A stretch of 64,000 nt of DNA, taken from positions 50,945,563-51,009,562 of the forward strand of contig CM059972.1 of assembly GCA_030490835.1 (NCBI GenBank), in the 5' to 3' direction. Of this stretch, positions 21,928 through 34,134 are shown in pieces. The stretch comes from Annona cherimola (Eukaryota > Streptophyta > Magnoliopsida > Magnoliales > Annonaceae). Numbering within the stretch: position 1 is the stretch's first letter; the number at the start of each line of letters is the position of its first letter. The notes beneath the pieces were generated by a model, which saw nothing but the letters and a program-made list of their open reading frames with translations, was not told the DNA's origin and made no database searches. Made by a program: the position numbers and the translations under genes.

Positions 21928-24603
21928 AAGCCAATGTGAGTTAAGATGACTAAAAAGGCTTAATGAGGATTAGTATATGCTATTGTGGCATGAATATTTA
22001 TTTTAATTTTCATGATTTAATTAATAGAGATTAAAATGGAAATTATGGAGTTTTGTTGAAAATCATAGAAATTTCATAACTTGAAGCCTGTAAGGCGAAA
22101 TGAGATAAAATTTTAAAAGCAAGCTCATGATTTTGGGCTCAAACTTACGTATGGATCGGATTAAGGCACAAGTGATGAGATTAAGGTGATAATTATTTAT
22201 TTTTAATCTCACACTCTAAGGTTATTTTCAAAGGTTCATAACTTGACGTAGAAACATTGGTTTGAGATGAAATTTGAAACGATTGAATAAATTATGAAAT
22301 ATATGGTATGATTGGATTTGATTAAGCTAATTACTATGAAAAAGTGGTTAATTAGAAAAAGGTACCTAGCATTGACTTTGTGTACCCTAGGCTACCATAG
22401 CATTTAATAAAAAATATTTGAGAAAATGACATGTTTTAATGCTATGTAAGGTGTCAAATTTTAGGTGGATTGAGCTGGATTTTTATAATGGTCAAATCCA
22501 TAGAAAATTCAAGGATTAAATGCCATGGTTTAATGCCTAATAGCTAGCTCGAATGGAGCTTAGGGCATGTGGCATACAAGGGGACATCCAAGGGTACTTT
22601 TCGGCACGAAATGTGATTTTTTAAAATGCTAAAATATGTGTATAAGTTGCTTAATACCTAGGTGAAGTAAATGGACACATAAATATATGGAAAAAGTGGC
22701 AAAAAAATTGTCGAAAGCTAGCTTAGAGGGGGCGTCAATTGGTGGACAACAACATGGGCCATCAATGCATGGGTTTTGTGGATTTTTGATAATTACAAAA
22801 TATAAATTTTACTTGGTTATAAAAATTCCATGTCATCAAGGGATAAGGTAAAAATAAATTACCCTCATGACTTGTGGCAAGTGGGTCCCATAAGCTGGTT
22901 AAAAAAATATAAAAAAGGATATATAGCTTGGAAACGTGCACATGAAGAAAGGGGGAAGAAATTTCTAAAAAAATTGCTAAGTCTTGAGCAACTCTTGGGA
23001 ACGTCCAAAACCAACAAGGGGAAGGAGAAAAGGAGAAGAAAAAGAGGAAGAAAAAGAAGAAGATCCAAGCTAAACAAGTTGGATTCAAGTTAGGGTTGAT
23101 TCAAGTAAGTAAAAAACCTAAGTTTTGAATCATTTGAATCAAGTTCTCTCTCAATTCATGAGCCATGAAATATGGTTCATAAAGAACTCTTCAAGGCTGA
23201 GTTATGATGCCTGAATAATTTTTGAAAGATTTAAATGAGATTAAGAGTTTAAGAGAGTGAAAATGGAAGTTTAAGTTGAATTTTGAGATGAAAGCTAACT
23301 TGAAAATTCTCAAAACCCTAAACCAAGTTGTTGTATGATTTAAGCATGATTATTTGGATTTAATTCATGTTCTTTTGGATTACAAATGTTTATTTAAGCA
23401 TTTGTTAATGATTTTAGCAAATATGGAACTTAGGATTACAAGAAATGCCCGATTTTTTTATTTTTGAGTTAAAATGATAGAAGGAAGTGCTTAAATTATT
23501 TATGGATGAATTTTAGGGTAAATTATCCCAAATTAAGGACCCTTTGGACAGCCTAAGTGGGCTGGATGAGTTTGCCCTAAATCTGATTTTTTAGGGTATG
23601 TATGTGGGACGTCCAAACGGGGACCAAAACGGGTGCTTTCCATATGATTTTTGTTGCTGCTTGTAATGAAATGATTTATGAATGTTATGGAAGGTAAAAT
23701 ATCCTAGGATTAAGGTGCTTTGCGTGTCCAAAAGGGTTTGGAAATATTTTCCCTAAATTTGATTTTATTGATATATGTATGGACATGTCAAAACGGGTCA
23801 AATGGATGCCCTATATGCATGGAAATGTTGCTGTTATGGAAGCAAAAAAATTACGAAATTTAAATATATGATAATAACCTAAATTTGGGTTAAGAAAATC
23901 ATGTTTAGTTTCTGGAAATTATAACTTAAAAATCTGTTATGATTAAAGTCTTAAAAGAGATATCGAAAGGATGAAAAATGGGTCTTAACATGACTATTTT
24001 GGAAACCAGTGATAAATGGATTAAAAATCTAAAATTAAACCCTAAAGTATATGTTAATTAAGGGGTTTAATGATGATGAAAATGAGTGTAAGTTTCTGTG
24101 TTAAGAAATTTTAAGATACACATAATATATGTGTTGTATATTGAATGTATGTAGAGCGTATGTATGAATGGATGATATGTGACTTACGTGAACTTGATAA
24201 AATGTAAAATATGCATGAATATGTGATAAAATGCATGAGGATATTTCTTTATGAAAGAGAATTAATTATCTCAATTTTTGAGATTTATTTATGAAGCTTA
24301 AAACGTCACTTATATGCTTAGAATAAGCATTGACGTAGGAAAAATGGAAAATAGATGAAAAATGATTAATGTGATATATAAATTCCCAAATGATGAATTA
24401 TAAATGAATGTTATGTTTTTACCCTAAATATGGGATTAAAACACAATATGGAATGAATGTTATGATGCACAAGTGCATGTTATGTATGTATGATCGACTT
24501 GAAAATCCAAGTTGATTATGTATGATATGAATTATGGGATTAGAAAACTACGTGAATGCAAGAAAATGGATTATTATGAATGCAATGCTATGTTTATGTA
24601 TAG

Positions 24604-24647
24604 ACAAAGGCAAAGAGATTAACGAGGCGGAAAGCTAAGGAAGCAAG
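24604..24647 (+). other. Splice-bounded mini-exon-like block in LTR F
   Basis: GTTTATGTATAG precedes 44 purine-rich bases beginning ACAAAGGCAAAG, and GTAAGCAAG follows. The layout matches blocks in E, G, H and the LTR at 63758. Confidence 0.45.
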
Positions 24648-24967
24648 GTAAGCAAGTAGCTTTCTAAATGCTTTGTTTTATCAAATATGATAAAATGTTT
24701 ATCAGTGATATTCTAACTGTTTAAATGAGTTAGCAAATGAATGATTTCAATTCTTTCTAAGTTGTTTAAGGATGGCCATGCCTTATCTAAATGTATATTG
24801 AAATGTCATTTCCAATGAAATAAATGAATTGTTTACTGCTTTCTAAGAACTAATGTCAATTGATGAATCATGAGTTTATGGTTGAAAAATCATGCTAGCA
24901 TGTCAAAGTTCATGTTTATGAAAGAAATCATGTGCACAAAAGCATGAGGTCCACATCAAAAGTGTAA

Positions 24968-25079
24968 GCGGACCGAATATCCCCCTTTGGTGCGTCCAAG
25001 TCGCTAAGAGAGACCGAGGGCCGGCAGCACCTCTCTAGAATGAGAGAGAGGATAAAAGTGGATGGTTGCCTAGCTAACT
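24968..25079 (+). other. GC-rich conserved LTR core in copy F
   Basis: From GCGGACCGAAT to TTGCCTAGCTAAC, with CCAAGTCGCTAAG in the middle. A seven-pair stem, CCTCTCT (25030-25036) with AGAGAGG (25045-25051), replaces the CTCCC/GGGAG stem of E and C. Confidence 0.6.
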
Positions 25080-27616
25080 TCTATCTAAAGGAATATCATG
25101 ATTTTAAATGATGCATCGCATTGTTTATGACATACCCTGGACAGGTATGAGAAACATGTTTTAAGATATACCCTCGAGTGGGTATAATGTGACTTTCCAA
25201 GTTATTTTCAATGAAAATGTATTGTCTGAAAACCTTATAGCTTGCTTATTGAGTTTTGACTCACAGTTTTGTTTTTCAAATCCTAAAAATAGGTGAAGGG
25301 AGAACCATACAAGGAGCACAAGTGGAGATTTCAGAAGAAAAATGAATTTCTACAAGTTATCTGTGATTGAACTCTATGAATTGTATGGTTGTATGTTGAT
25401 GACATTGTTGGTGTCTGAATGTTGTATAAGGATTATGTTGTGTTTATGACTATGTAGTGATTTTGACTATAAATAGTGAAATTTTTTTATGGTAAAATGA
25501 TAAGTCATGATTGATTATGATATGATTAAGTATCAAATTTATGATATCTGATGTGTATGTTAAATTGATTTAATGACCTAAAAGGGCATATGAATGGAAA
25601 TGGAATGTTTAAAAATGATTAAACTCCTAAGGAGTTAAGATAAAGTGGATAAATATCCAAATAGCCCACTGTGTGACAGGGCAACAATCCTGATCACGTT
25701 TACCAATCGATAGATCTTGGAGTAAGGTTGTGACGCTCGGGCTGGGGGCACCACAACATTCATCCATCTATTTTACTTGGCCTAGACTTACAAAATTGTA
25801 CAATTAGTTCCCCCAAACTTATTACTTTGACTCTCCTCACCATATTTTAGGGTATCTGGAGAATTTGTTTTTTTTCATTCATTTTTTCTCTTTTTTTAAC
25901 TCCCATCACCATATTTCAAGGTACCTGGGGAGAATTTTCTATGAAGCGATATTACTGTGGCTTTCCCTTGCCTTTTTACTCGAACCTTGACATTTGTAGA
26001 TGCCAAGTCCCGGTTACTCAGCTTGGGTTAGTCACCCCCTTCATTATTTATTGCAAAATCTTATTAGGAGGAATATCTTAAGCTGATTTACTATGTACCT
26101 GCATTTTTCAACCTTAAGTCTCGAGTAAAAAGATGAATTAAACTATGAATTAATGAGACAATATATTTACTTCAAAGTATAAGGTTAAAAAGAACATATA
26201 TATAAGCTCAAAAATGGGGAACAAAGATTGCAAAAGATATATCATTAACGCATAATTAGGCACAAGCATTTATATTACACAAGCAATTTGCCTTAATCAT
26301 TTCAATAGAACATATTGGCAAGTACGTGAACTATAAAATTTAACTGCTTAACTGATCATATCATTCACATGTCATTTGAAAATCTTAAAAAATTAACACA
26401 CTCTCAATTAATGCATATTCATGGCTCAAAAATTTTCAAATTTTTCATGAATTTTGATTTCAATTTAAAGTTTTCTTGAATATTACAAGTATTCCTTAAA
26501 ACAAATTGCAACTAACTAATTATCACAGGTAAGATTTTAAATGCAATGCAATCTAACAAATTTATATAATATAACCATCTAAATGCATTGCATGACTACA
26601 AACACGATAGAACAAAGCACCCCCCAAACTTGAGGAATGCATTGTCCTCAATGCATATAAACAAAAAAAATGCAAATGACAATGAGATGGAGATCCACAT
26701 ACTGATGATATGCAAATCAAAATGAAAACTAAGAAAAAGAAAAGGAACTGGTGATTCCCTTGGTCGTCGGGATGGAAAGGATGCTCATCGTCTCCATCGC
26801 TCTCTTCTCCTTCTTCTTCCTCTGCTGATCAAAAATATGCATTGGCTGCCTTTTTAATACTTAACACATGATAATAAATGAGGCGTCTAACATCAAATAA
26901 CTTGTCAGCAAGGATAGTGTAAAACAAAAGAGCTCGATGGAGAGCGACGTCACAAACAAAAAGAAGGAAGAAATTGAGCAGCATAGTATTGAAAAGTGCA
27001 CTGCAAACTCAAATGTCCAAGACTCTACACCCCAAATATATTCTATAGAAGCTCTTCTCAAGCAATCTAACTCAAGTTTCAAGACATATTATTGATACCA
27101 CAAGTTCAGTCTATAAACTCTTCACCCACTACTTTAAACTCTTAGCTACAACAAAATAATGGAACAACTTGAACTAAAAAGTTATCCACAAGTAACACAT
27201 CCACATGCCCGCAAATATATGAAAAATACAAACCACCCACTTGCACACTTTTACTTAAAGTAATAAAATAGGTGATTCACTAAAAGCAGTAAAACAATTG
27301 GGTAGAATTTTAATGGCCCCAAAATATGCAAAAATGGAAGATTTTGATATTGAAAATGATATCAACTAAGCAAACCATGGTTTTCATGTCGACAGGCTCA
27401 AAAAATTCTTTCCATTGATATGTGGTAGCTCTCGTAACTCCTCCGAGATCGAAAGTTATGACCAGTTGAAGTTGGAATGTTGAAAACTCGTGTTTTGCTG
27501 TTTTTTTCATGCTGGCTGGAGGAACGGTGCTGGGGTGCAAAAATTTGAGGCCGAGGCACCAACTTGCTGACTCAAAACTTACAACGTGTTGTTTCCTTGA
27601 AACAATGTGGTGCTGG

Positions 27617-27740
27617 GGCGCCACTGTCTCTGATTTCAATTTGCTGCAACATGTTCTTCTATAAAAGCTTAGCGTCGAGGCGCCACTGTCCCTGATTCCA
27701 ATTTGCTGCAACGTGTTCTTCTGCAAAATCTTAGCGCCGG
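27617..27740 (-). repeat. 62-base tandem repeat, two copies, in Athila/Tat-like interior
   Basis: Units start at 27617 and 27679, each beginning GGCGCCACTGT and containing CAATTTGCTGCAAC. A third, partial unit starts near 27741 (AGTGCC). GGCGCC-like words also recur in the adjacent LTR (30385, 30447). An open frame of 138 codons across the array is a product of the repeat and is not taken as a gene. Confidence 0.75.
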
Positions 27741-28724
27741 AGTGCCAAAAATTGGGGCCGCAGCGTCACTCCAACTGTATGATTTTGTCTCGAATGATGA
27801 ATATAAACTTGAAACTCCTTGATTCCATCATCTATCAACTTCAAAGTGGATTGAAAATCCATATTTAAGCAAAATAATCCTGTCCTTCCTTGCCTTGAGA
27901 GATGAATGACTTTATTCTTCCCAAAAAGAGAGAGATGATTGCTTGATAAAATTTACTTCTTGAATTATGTTGAGCTGCACTTTCCAAGATCACAACACAT
28001 TTTTTCATGGAGAATTGACTAAGTAATGAATCAAACTCTCTTTTGCCTGCCAACTTTCAAAAAATAGTGATCTTTATTTGGTTCCCTTGCTTCAACACAC
28101 ATACAATGGATCTTCTAACTATGCCTTGAATCGAAAATCAAAAAGTGTAATGGGTTGCCTCCCATTCAGTGCTAAATTTACCGTCTTCAACCTGACGTCG
28201 CGTTTAGGATTAACCAATTTCCGCTCTATCGAACTTCCTCCCATGCAGATTGCGCACTAAAAGTTCAGATATCTTCTTAGCATCTTCAAATGGATCAGTT
28301 AGCCTCCTTTCTTGAATTTCATAGAGAGCTATAGAAGAGTTGTTCTTAGGGGTCTTCAATTGTAGGCTTCAAGGAGCTGTTTTCCAATAATGACCATTGA
28401 CTGATCAATTTTTGTTGTTCTTGGATTCCTAGAAAATATAGTAGAGGTGTGGAATTGGGATCATTTTCGACCTTTGGCATTGTAACCGCCTCTAGTTCTT
28501 CATTAATCCCTTCTTCAACTCCCTTTCTTTCTATTGATTCAACCATCTATTCAAGAACATTTTGAGGTACAGGTTGTTGTACACATCAATTAATATATCT
28601 TCATTAATACTCGGAGTAACTTCACAACCCTGTTCCAACTCATCTTCTTCTGAAGTTTCTTCTATATGACCAAAAGACGCTTCTCGATATGCCGACATTG
28701 GATAGCGATAGCAAATTGCTCCAC

Positions 28725-29144
28725 TTATTTCTGCATGTTCTCACTAAATTGCATTTGGCTCTTCATGAATTGCATGAATATGTCCTCCAAAGATGACTTA
28801 CTTTTATGTGATGATGGCTCCCCTGCTTGATATGCTTGAAATTCTATCGACATCATATTATCTAATTGCGGGTCTCTGTAGTTGTCATGTGCATCATTTG
28901 AATGATCAAGATGGCCCATAGATGCTGAGTAATACATGCATTGATTTGATAAATATCCCTTGCCTCCACATAATTCGTAGTAAGTTGAATAAGAATTGTC
29001 TATATCCTGCATTTGATTGTTAAAACCTGGAAATTGAGCTGGAGGTGCCCATGTATTATCATACTGATGGAAACCCCTTGTGCTTGGTATTGAAAATTCT
29101 GCATTTAGCCAGTGGTAAGCATTTGAAGCCACTGAAAATTGCAA
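28725..29144 (-). pseudogene. Athila/Tat-like gag C-terminal remnant
   Basis: 140 codons ending with a Gln/Asn-rich, Tyr-rich stretch around a degenerate zinc knuckle (YELCGGKGYLSNQC; the first Cys is Tyr and the His is Gly). A helical tail follows (LEDIFMQFMKSQMQFSENM), like the segment after the knuckle in Athila Gag and like 11109-11220 of the other Athila-like copy. The capsid domain that should precede it is absent; the frame begins only about 120 bases after the primer site, so the gag N-terminus is deleted. The neighbouring frame at 28346-28546 is acidic and may be a further shred of the same polyprotein, but I cannot place it. Confidence 0.6.
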
Positions 29145-29265
29145 TAAAAAGATCCCTAAAATAAAATTTTATCACAAACAAAGAAAGAAAAGAAAAACTA
29201 TGTATAATATATACACATTCACTGAAGACAACTGAAATTGTCAGGTACGAAGTTTAAAGCACCAA

Positions 29266-29283
29266 TCCCCAACAATGGCGCCA
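29266..29283 (-). other. Primer binding site (Asp-tRNA type), minus strand
   Basis: The minus strand reads TGGCGCCATTGTTGGGGA, a variant of the Athila/Tat site. It lies 6 bases after the LTR end GCTCGTCA. Confidence 0.8.
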
Positions 29284-29289
29284 AAAACT

Positions 29290-30787
29290 TGACGAGCTGC
29301 GTATATGTCTAATTAAAATGTTCATTTTAACGCAAGTATCCGTGCCGATCAAGTAATAAAAAATTATTAGAATATTGTTTCCACGAGGATTGTGTTAAAC
29401 AAATCAATACCTTAAATCTCAATCGTCTAAGTGAATTGGTAAAAGGAATGAGATTTTGGTTCAAAGAATTGAATTAAACTCAACTAAGCAAAGCAGTAAA
29501 TGACCAAAGTAGAGTGGATATTGTTGAGATTGCCTTGAGATGATTAATATAGGTGGGAATATGAATTCATTGAATAATAACTATGTCATTTGGTCCAATT
29601 TAAGTAGTTGTGCAGAGAGTACTAATCTAGTTTCATTAATATTCATATATGTCTTCCAACACATACAAACCTAACTAAGTTTTAGCTATGTGCTATGTTC
29701 CCATGCACACAAGTAAAACAAGGTTGGTAACCACATAACCTACTCAATATTACACAGGGTTAATAGGTATATTCCTATCCATATTAACATCCAACATAAA
29801 CAAGAGCTAGAAACCTGTGCCTCATATATCGATCTTATTCAAATCCCACTTTTCCAAGCATAAATCTGAATATTCAATCAATCCATAAGGTTGCAAAGCT
29901 TGTAAAAACATTAAGCATGATATATAAGGGTAATCTCAAGCAACACAAGTCACAGCACAATTGTATTATCAACTTAAGTATAAGAAAACCAAATAACATA
30001 GACTATGAGTTTAAATCCTACATATCTCCCACCATAGGAAGGTTCAGCCCATAAACATGACTTCAATTCTCATTAAAATCAAGTTACAATCATCTCAAGC
30101 AAGGAGAATAATAAAATAAGAAGAGACAGATGAGAAGAGGAGATGAAACTCAATGGATTGGCAGTGATAGCTTAGATCTCCACTTGCTCTTTTCTCCTTC
30201 CTTGAAGCTTTCTTTTTCTCCATTTCTCCACAACATCCACGACCACTCTCTCCGTGTCTTCCCCTAAGAAATCCTAAAAGATATAGTTATATCCCTCTAA
30301 ACGCAGCACGAGACACGTGAAAAAATTTGATCATGTGGGGTTCGACGGCCCGGGGCCACTTGGTTGGCGCCTAGGTGCTAACTCTCTGAAAGCTCACCAA
30401 CTTAAGGATTCTTGAGAGTTCTTGTGAGGCGGTAGATTGGCGTCTAGGCGCCAATGGTCGACGCTGGGGCGCTAATGAACTTGTTTCTTCTTTTGGCACC
30501 ATTCTCATCCCGTCACACTCGCAAGCGATTAGCCACCCGTCTTTCCTACAAAACCAGCTAAAACCCAATAAATGAACTTATAAATGATGAGGTGTTAGCT
30601 ATAATTCAAGAATTAACAAAATTTGCATCTATTTTATATTAAAAATGCATAAAAACTACATGTTGTACCTAAAATGCAAAATGCGTGAAACTAAGGTAAA
30701 TGAGTACAATTTAACCAAATTCGCTTGGACTAACATGCAAAACTAGTCTGAAATGAGCCATAATAACTCGCTTTTTCACGAGTTTCA
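29290..30787 (-). repeat. 5' LTR of minus-strand Athila/Tat-like element
   Basis: On the minus strand it starts TGAAACTCGTGAAAAAGCGAG at 30787, where similarity to the flanking long LTR stops, and ends GCAGCTCGTCA at 29290, next to the primer site. GC-rich words of the type GGCGCCTAGG occur around 30340-30480. The open frames inside (30371-30568) are chance. Confidence 0.7.
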
Positions 30788-33359
30788 ATGTCCCAATCTT
30801 TGGGATTTTCAAAAGCAAAATATATGCAAATGCATTTCTCCCCATCTAATAGTGACACTTAGCAAGCGATCTTCTACCTTTTGGAAGAGAATTCATCATT
30901 AACAACACGCTTGTCGGGCAGCTGTTCCTTCATCTTCTCCAATCTTATGGAGGGCGCCGCTGGCCTCCTGTGATCCCCTAGCGACTTGGCCATATGTAGA
31001 GTGGGCCCCGATCCATCTCCAACCGTGCTCTACAACCAGCCTATTCCTTATTTTGGTGCACCATACAATATTCATCATCATAATGTCCTTATGTTAGCAT
31101 GATCTCTTGAAACATCACAGATCGTCGTCCGTGTTCTTTTAAATCATTTTGAAAAATATCACAGACCAAAGTCCCTGTCAACTTATAAAGTGAGCGCACC
31201 TACTTTAAACATGTTATCATTTGAAATCTAGTTTTTAGGATGACCTCCCTTAAATTCTTTTAGAATATTTTGAGTAAAATATTTTGATAAGCATTTGAGA
31301 TGTTTGAGAAAATAATTTTTTCTAAAAATAGTTCTTGAAATAAACCTTGAAATTATCATGTTAAAGAAACTTCAAAACTTCTAATTTCCAAGAATAAACA
31401 GCATGTTTCCCTAATATTTTCTTGGTTTTCATTTTCGGGCCTTTGCCCACAAAAGTTATGCAATTGCATCATTCCCTTTTATCCATCCTGGGATCATATC
31501 TTTGTCCACATGTCCTTTTTGTTATTCTTATATGAAAAGGGGCTTGCATAGCCTTTTGTATGTTATTTCAGCAACCCAAAATCAAATTATTTTAGGCAAT
31601 CAATTTATCGGGTTGGCCATCCTTAAACCCTTTTTTAATAGCATCCGTATAAACATTGTCAAGATGTTTTCAGAGTAATTTCTTATTTGAAGGAAATTAA
31701 AACTTTTCTAACATCATTTCAAACTGATGGACTATGTCCAAATCATTGCTTACATTTAAGTGGTCTAGCTTGAAGAAACCAATTTATTCCTATAAGACGA
31801 ATCCCTTTCTGTTTATCTTTCATAATCATAATTGTTTATCATAAAAATCTCGTACAAATAAACTTAAACTCGTTTGTAAGTATTTCTTTATGAAAATGGT
31901 CTAAAATCCCTTTTCATTTTGAAACCTTTTTTAAAAACAACATCATGAAGAACTTGCTTACTTGGAAGTAAATTCTTTAAATCATCAACATAAATCATTC
32001 CTAATCCTTGCAACACTTGTGATAAAATAATTATTTGAAAAGTGTTACTTGCTTCTCATGAAGCAATCCTTGAGGCTTTTTATTAAAGTCATCCTTTTCA
32101 AAATGTGTGACTTTTCATTAAAGCCATCAATTTCAAAACTTGTGCTTGCCCATTCATAAGAAATTCATAAAACATCAAGCATATACATATTCAACAATTT
32201 CAACACATAAGAGAAAATCAATATTTTGGAAGGTTCGTTAGCTTACTTGAGATAACCTTAATCCCATCCTTCCTCCATACATTTCCTTGGCTTTGCCTAG
32301 AGAAATGAAAATGATATTTCATTTATTTGCATAAATTTCAAATGCTTGCATCTCTTAGGGTTTTCCAATCGACATAAATCCATTTAGATTTACGTTAAAC
32401 TAACTTAACCCACTTGTCTATCAAGTTGGATGTCCATTTTTCAATTCCCTCATTAATATAACTTGTGCTTCTATAACACCCATTCCTTTTTAAAATCCAC
32501 CTCTAATAGGTTAAAATCTCATAATCACTTATGATACTTATTTATATCCCATTATAAGTTAAATTCCATCCCAAAAACTAGAATTTAACATTTTTTTTGA
32601 TTTATTTCTCAATCTGTCCATAATGCTGAAATCAGACACACTGATCTCTCTAATTTTTTAATCATAATTAAATCAAGGAATTTAAATCTAAAATTTATAT
32701 CATCTTGAATTAATACATTAATTAACCAAACTAAATATTTTCAGCACGAAATAATAATTATTTATATTTATTTTGGTATTTTTACTCTGCTGGACAACAA
32801 CATCTATTTTCAGACAGCTCTAATCACATTAATTATTAGGTATATTTATACCCTTAAAAAATTAATTTTTATTTTTTTCAAGTGTTAATCAAGATGGCTT
32901 CTATAGCATATAAAAGTTTCATCTCAAAATTCCTTATATAATAATTATTAAAAATTATTTAGTGCAGCTAATTCTGATACCTGTTCAACCCTGTTTAGGT
33001 TTATTTTCCCGGATTTGTAGTTTGCAACCTGCTTATCCTTTTACGCTAAAAATTGAGTCATTCTTTAGTCACCCTATCATGCATTGTCACACAAGGTTTA
33101 CTGCTAAAAATCATTCATTTAATATTTCTTTCGTATTTTTCTTTCCTATTCCAGATTCAATACATATGAACATATGCATGTGATTCATTTCACCTTTATA
33201 AGTGTTACACATAATCTATGTGAGGGTTTGGTTTGCTTAATCATTCATCAAGCATTCAAGAATATATTTACCCATGAATTTAATATTTGTAACTATCTTT
33301 TCATTAATCATCAACCAATCATGATTTAGGTTAACGTATATGAATGAAAAACGCATAAT
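30788..33359 (-). mobile_element. Element 1, 3' LTR, distal segment (copy A)
   Basis: Minus-strand long LTR matching C (49510-52050) and D (57290-59835): the TGTCCCAATCTTTGG block, GC-rich core at 30935-31060, the AGTTATGCAATTGCATCATTCCC block, the ACGTTAAACTAACTTAACCCAC block and the GGTTAACGTATATGAAT block at the right edge. It lost about 1.3 kb of LTR end where the Athila/Tat-like remnant abuts. It continues at 38526 beyond inserted solo LTR E. No genes. Confidence 0.82.
33355..33359. repeat. Target site duplication, left of solo LTR E
   Basis: ATAAT, repeated exactly at 38521-38525. The uninterrupted site CGCATAATACTCACCC survives in C (about 52050) and D (about 59837). Confidence 0.92.
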
Positions 33360-34055
33360 TGTGAAACCCCAACCTATGTAGGACTCAATGGTATGCATTG
33401 AACATATATATTTGATTTAAAGAAATTTTGAATGATTATGGATGATTTTATGATTTAATGATATTTTGCAATTAGGGTTTAATTAAGAATGGTGATTAAA
33501 AATTTAATCGCCGGAGCCCAAAGTGAGTCGGTATGACCTGAGGGGCTTAATGAGGATTTAAAGGTGATAAGGTGTCATGAATAATCATGTTAATTACCAT
33601 GATTTAATTTATGGAGATTAAAGTGTAATTATGGAATTATGTTGGAAAATGATAGAAAATTCATAATTTGACGCCTACAAGGCGGATTTCGATGAAATTT
33701 AAAAGGTAAGCTCACGACGGTAGGCTCAATCTTTTGAATATATTGGATTAAGGGAATCATGATGGGATTAGGGTGATAATGAATTATTTTTATCCCAAAT
33801 CCAAAAGATAAATTCAAGTGGTCATAACTTAAGTTAGAAACGTCGGTTTGAGATGAAATTTGAAACAATGGAATAAAATTATAAAATCTATGAGATGAAC
33901 GGAATGGATTAAGCTAATTATTATGAGAAGTTGCTTTCTTAGAGAGCAAGTAAAGTAGATTACTTAAGAGCTAAGCAAAGAGGGCAATTTGGGAAAGGTA
34001 AAAATAGAATTTACAAAAATGCCCTAGGGGGTTGCTTAAGCACCAAGAAAAGTGA

Positions 34056-34067
34056 CTTATAAAAATA
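34056..34067 (+). promoter_or_regulatory. Possible TATA box of solo LTR E
   Basis: CTTATAAAAATA lies about 0.7 kb into the LTR and about 55 bases before the GA tract, so the GA tract would fall in the transcribed leader. Confidence 0.4.
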
Positions 34068-34111
34068 AAAAAGGGAGAGCAAGCTGCTGCACGTCCCAGT
34101 ATCGGGGAGAA

Positions 34112-34134
34112 GGAGAGAGAGAGAGAGAGAGAGA
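34112..34134 (+). repeat. GA dinucleotide tract in LTR E leader
   Basis: An uninterrupted GA run of about 11 units, followed by GAAGAAGAGAG. It corresponds to the TC tracts on the plus strand in the minus-oriented copies (38655, 52186 and the long run at 59957). Confidence 0.85.

Larger units (their letters stand above)
21928..25755 (+). mobile_element. Long LTR copy F (plus strand, 5' truncated)
   Basis: Matches LTR E from about E position 33505 onward (GGGCTTAATGAGGATT, ATAACTTGAxGCCTxxAAGGCG) and ends ...GGGGGCACCACA at 25755, with the GGGCAACAATCC end block at 25679. The first 150 bases found in E are missing, and F abuts the start of H head-to-head. A splice-bounded block lies at 24604-24647 and the GC-rich core at 24968-25079. 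No primer site follows, so it is not a 5' LTR with an intact interior. A basic frame near 22830-23093 is chance sequence in the purine-rich leader. Confidence 0.72.
25756..30787 (-). mobile_element. Athila/Tat-like element remnant (minus strand), 3' LTR missing
   Basis: An LTR of about 1.5 kb (29290-30787) is followed on the minus strand by an Asp-tRNA-type primer site and a decayed gag. Further down are blocks typical of the 3' part of Athila/Tat interiors, such as TGGGTTGCCTCCC (28149) and CCCCCCAAACTTGAGG (26621). Pol is not recognisable. No second copy of the LTR is present, so the 3' end was lost where it meets LTR F at 25755. On the right it cuts into the long LTR of element 1 at about 30788. 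The stretch 25756-28340 has no gene I can support. Confidence 0.68.

Noticed and set aside
22830..23093. Basic Lys/Arg-rich frame (KRRRKRGRKRRR type)
   Set aside because: It reads the GA/AAG-rich leader of LTR F; the same region in other LTR copies is not open.
27310..27726. 138-codon frame in the minus-strand Athila/Tat-like interior
   Set aside because: It spans a 62-base tandem repeat and shows the same words twice; no gag or pol motif, no supporting copy.
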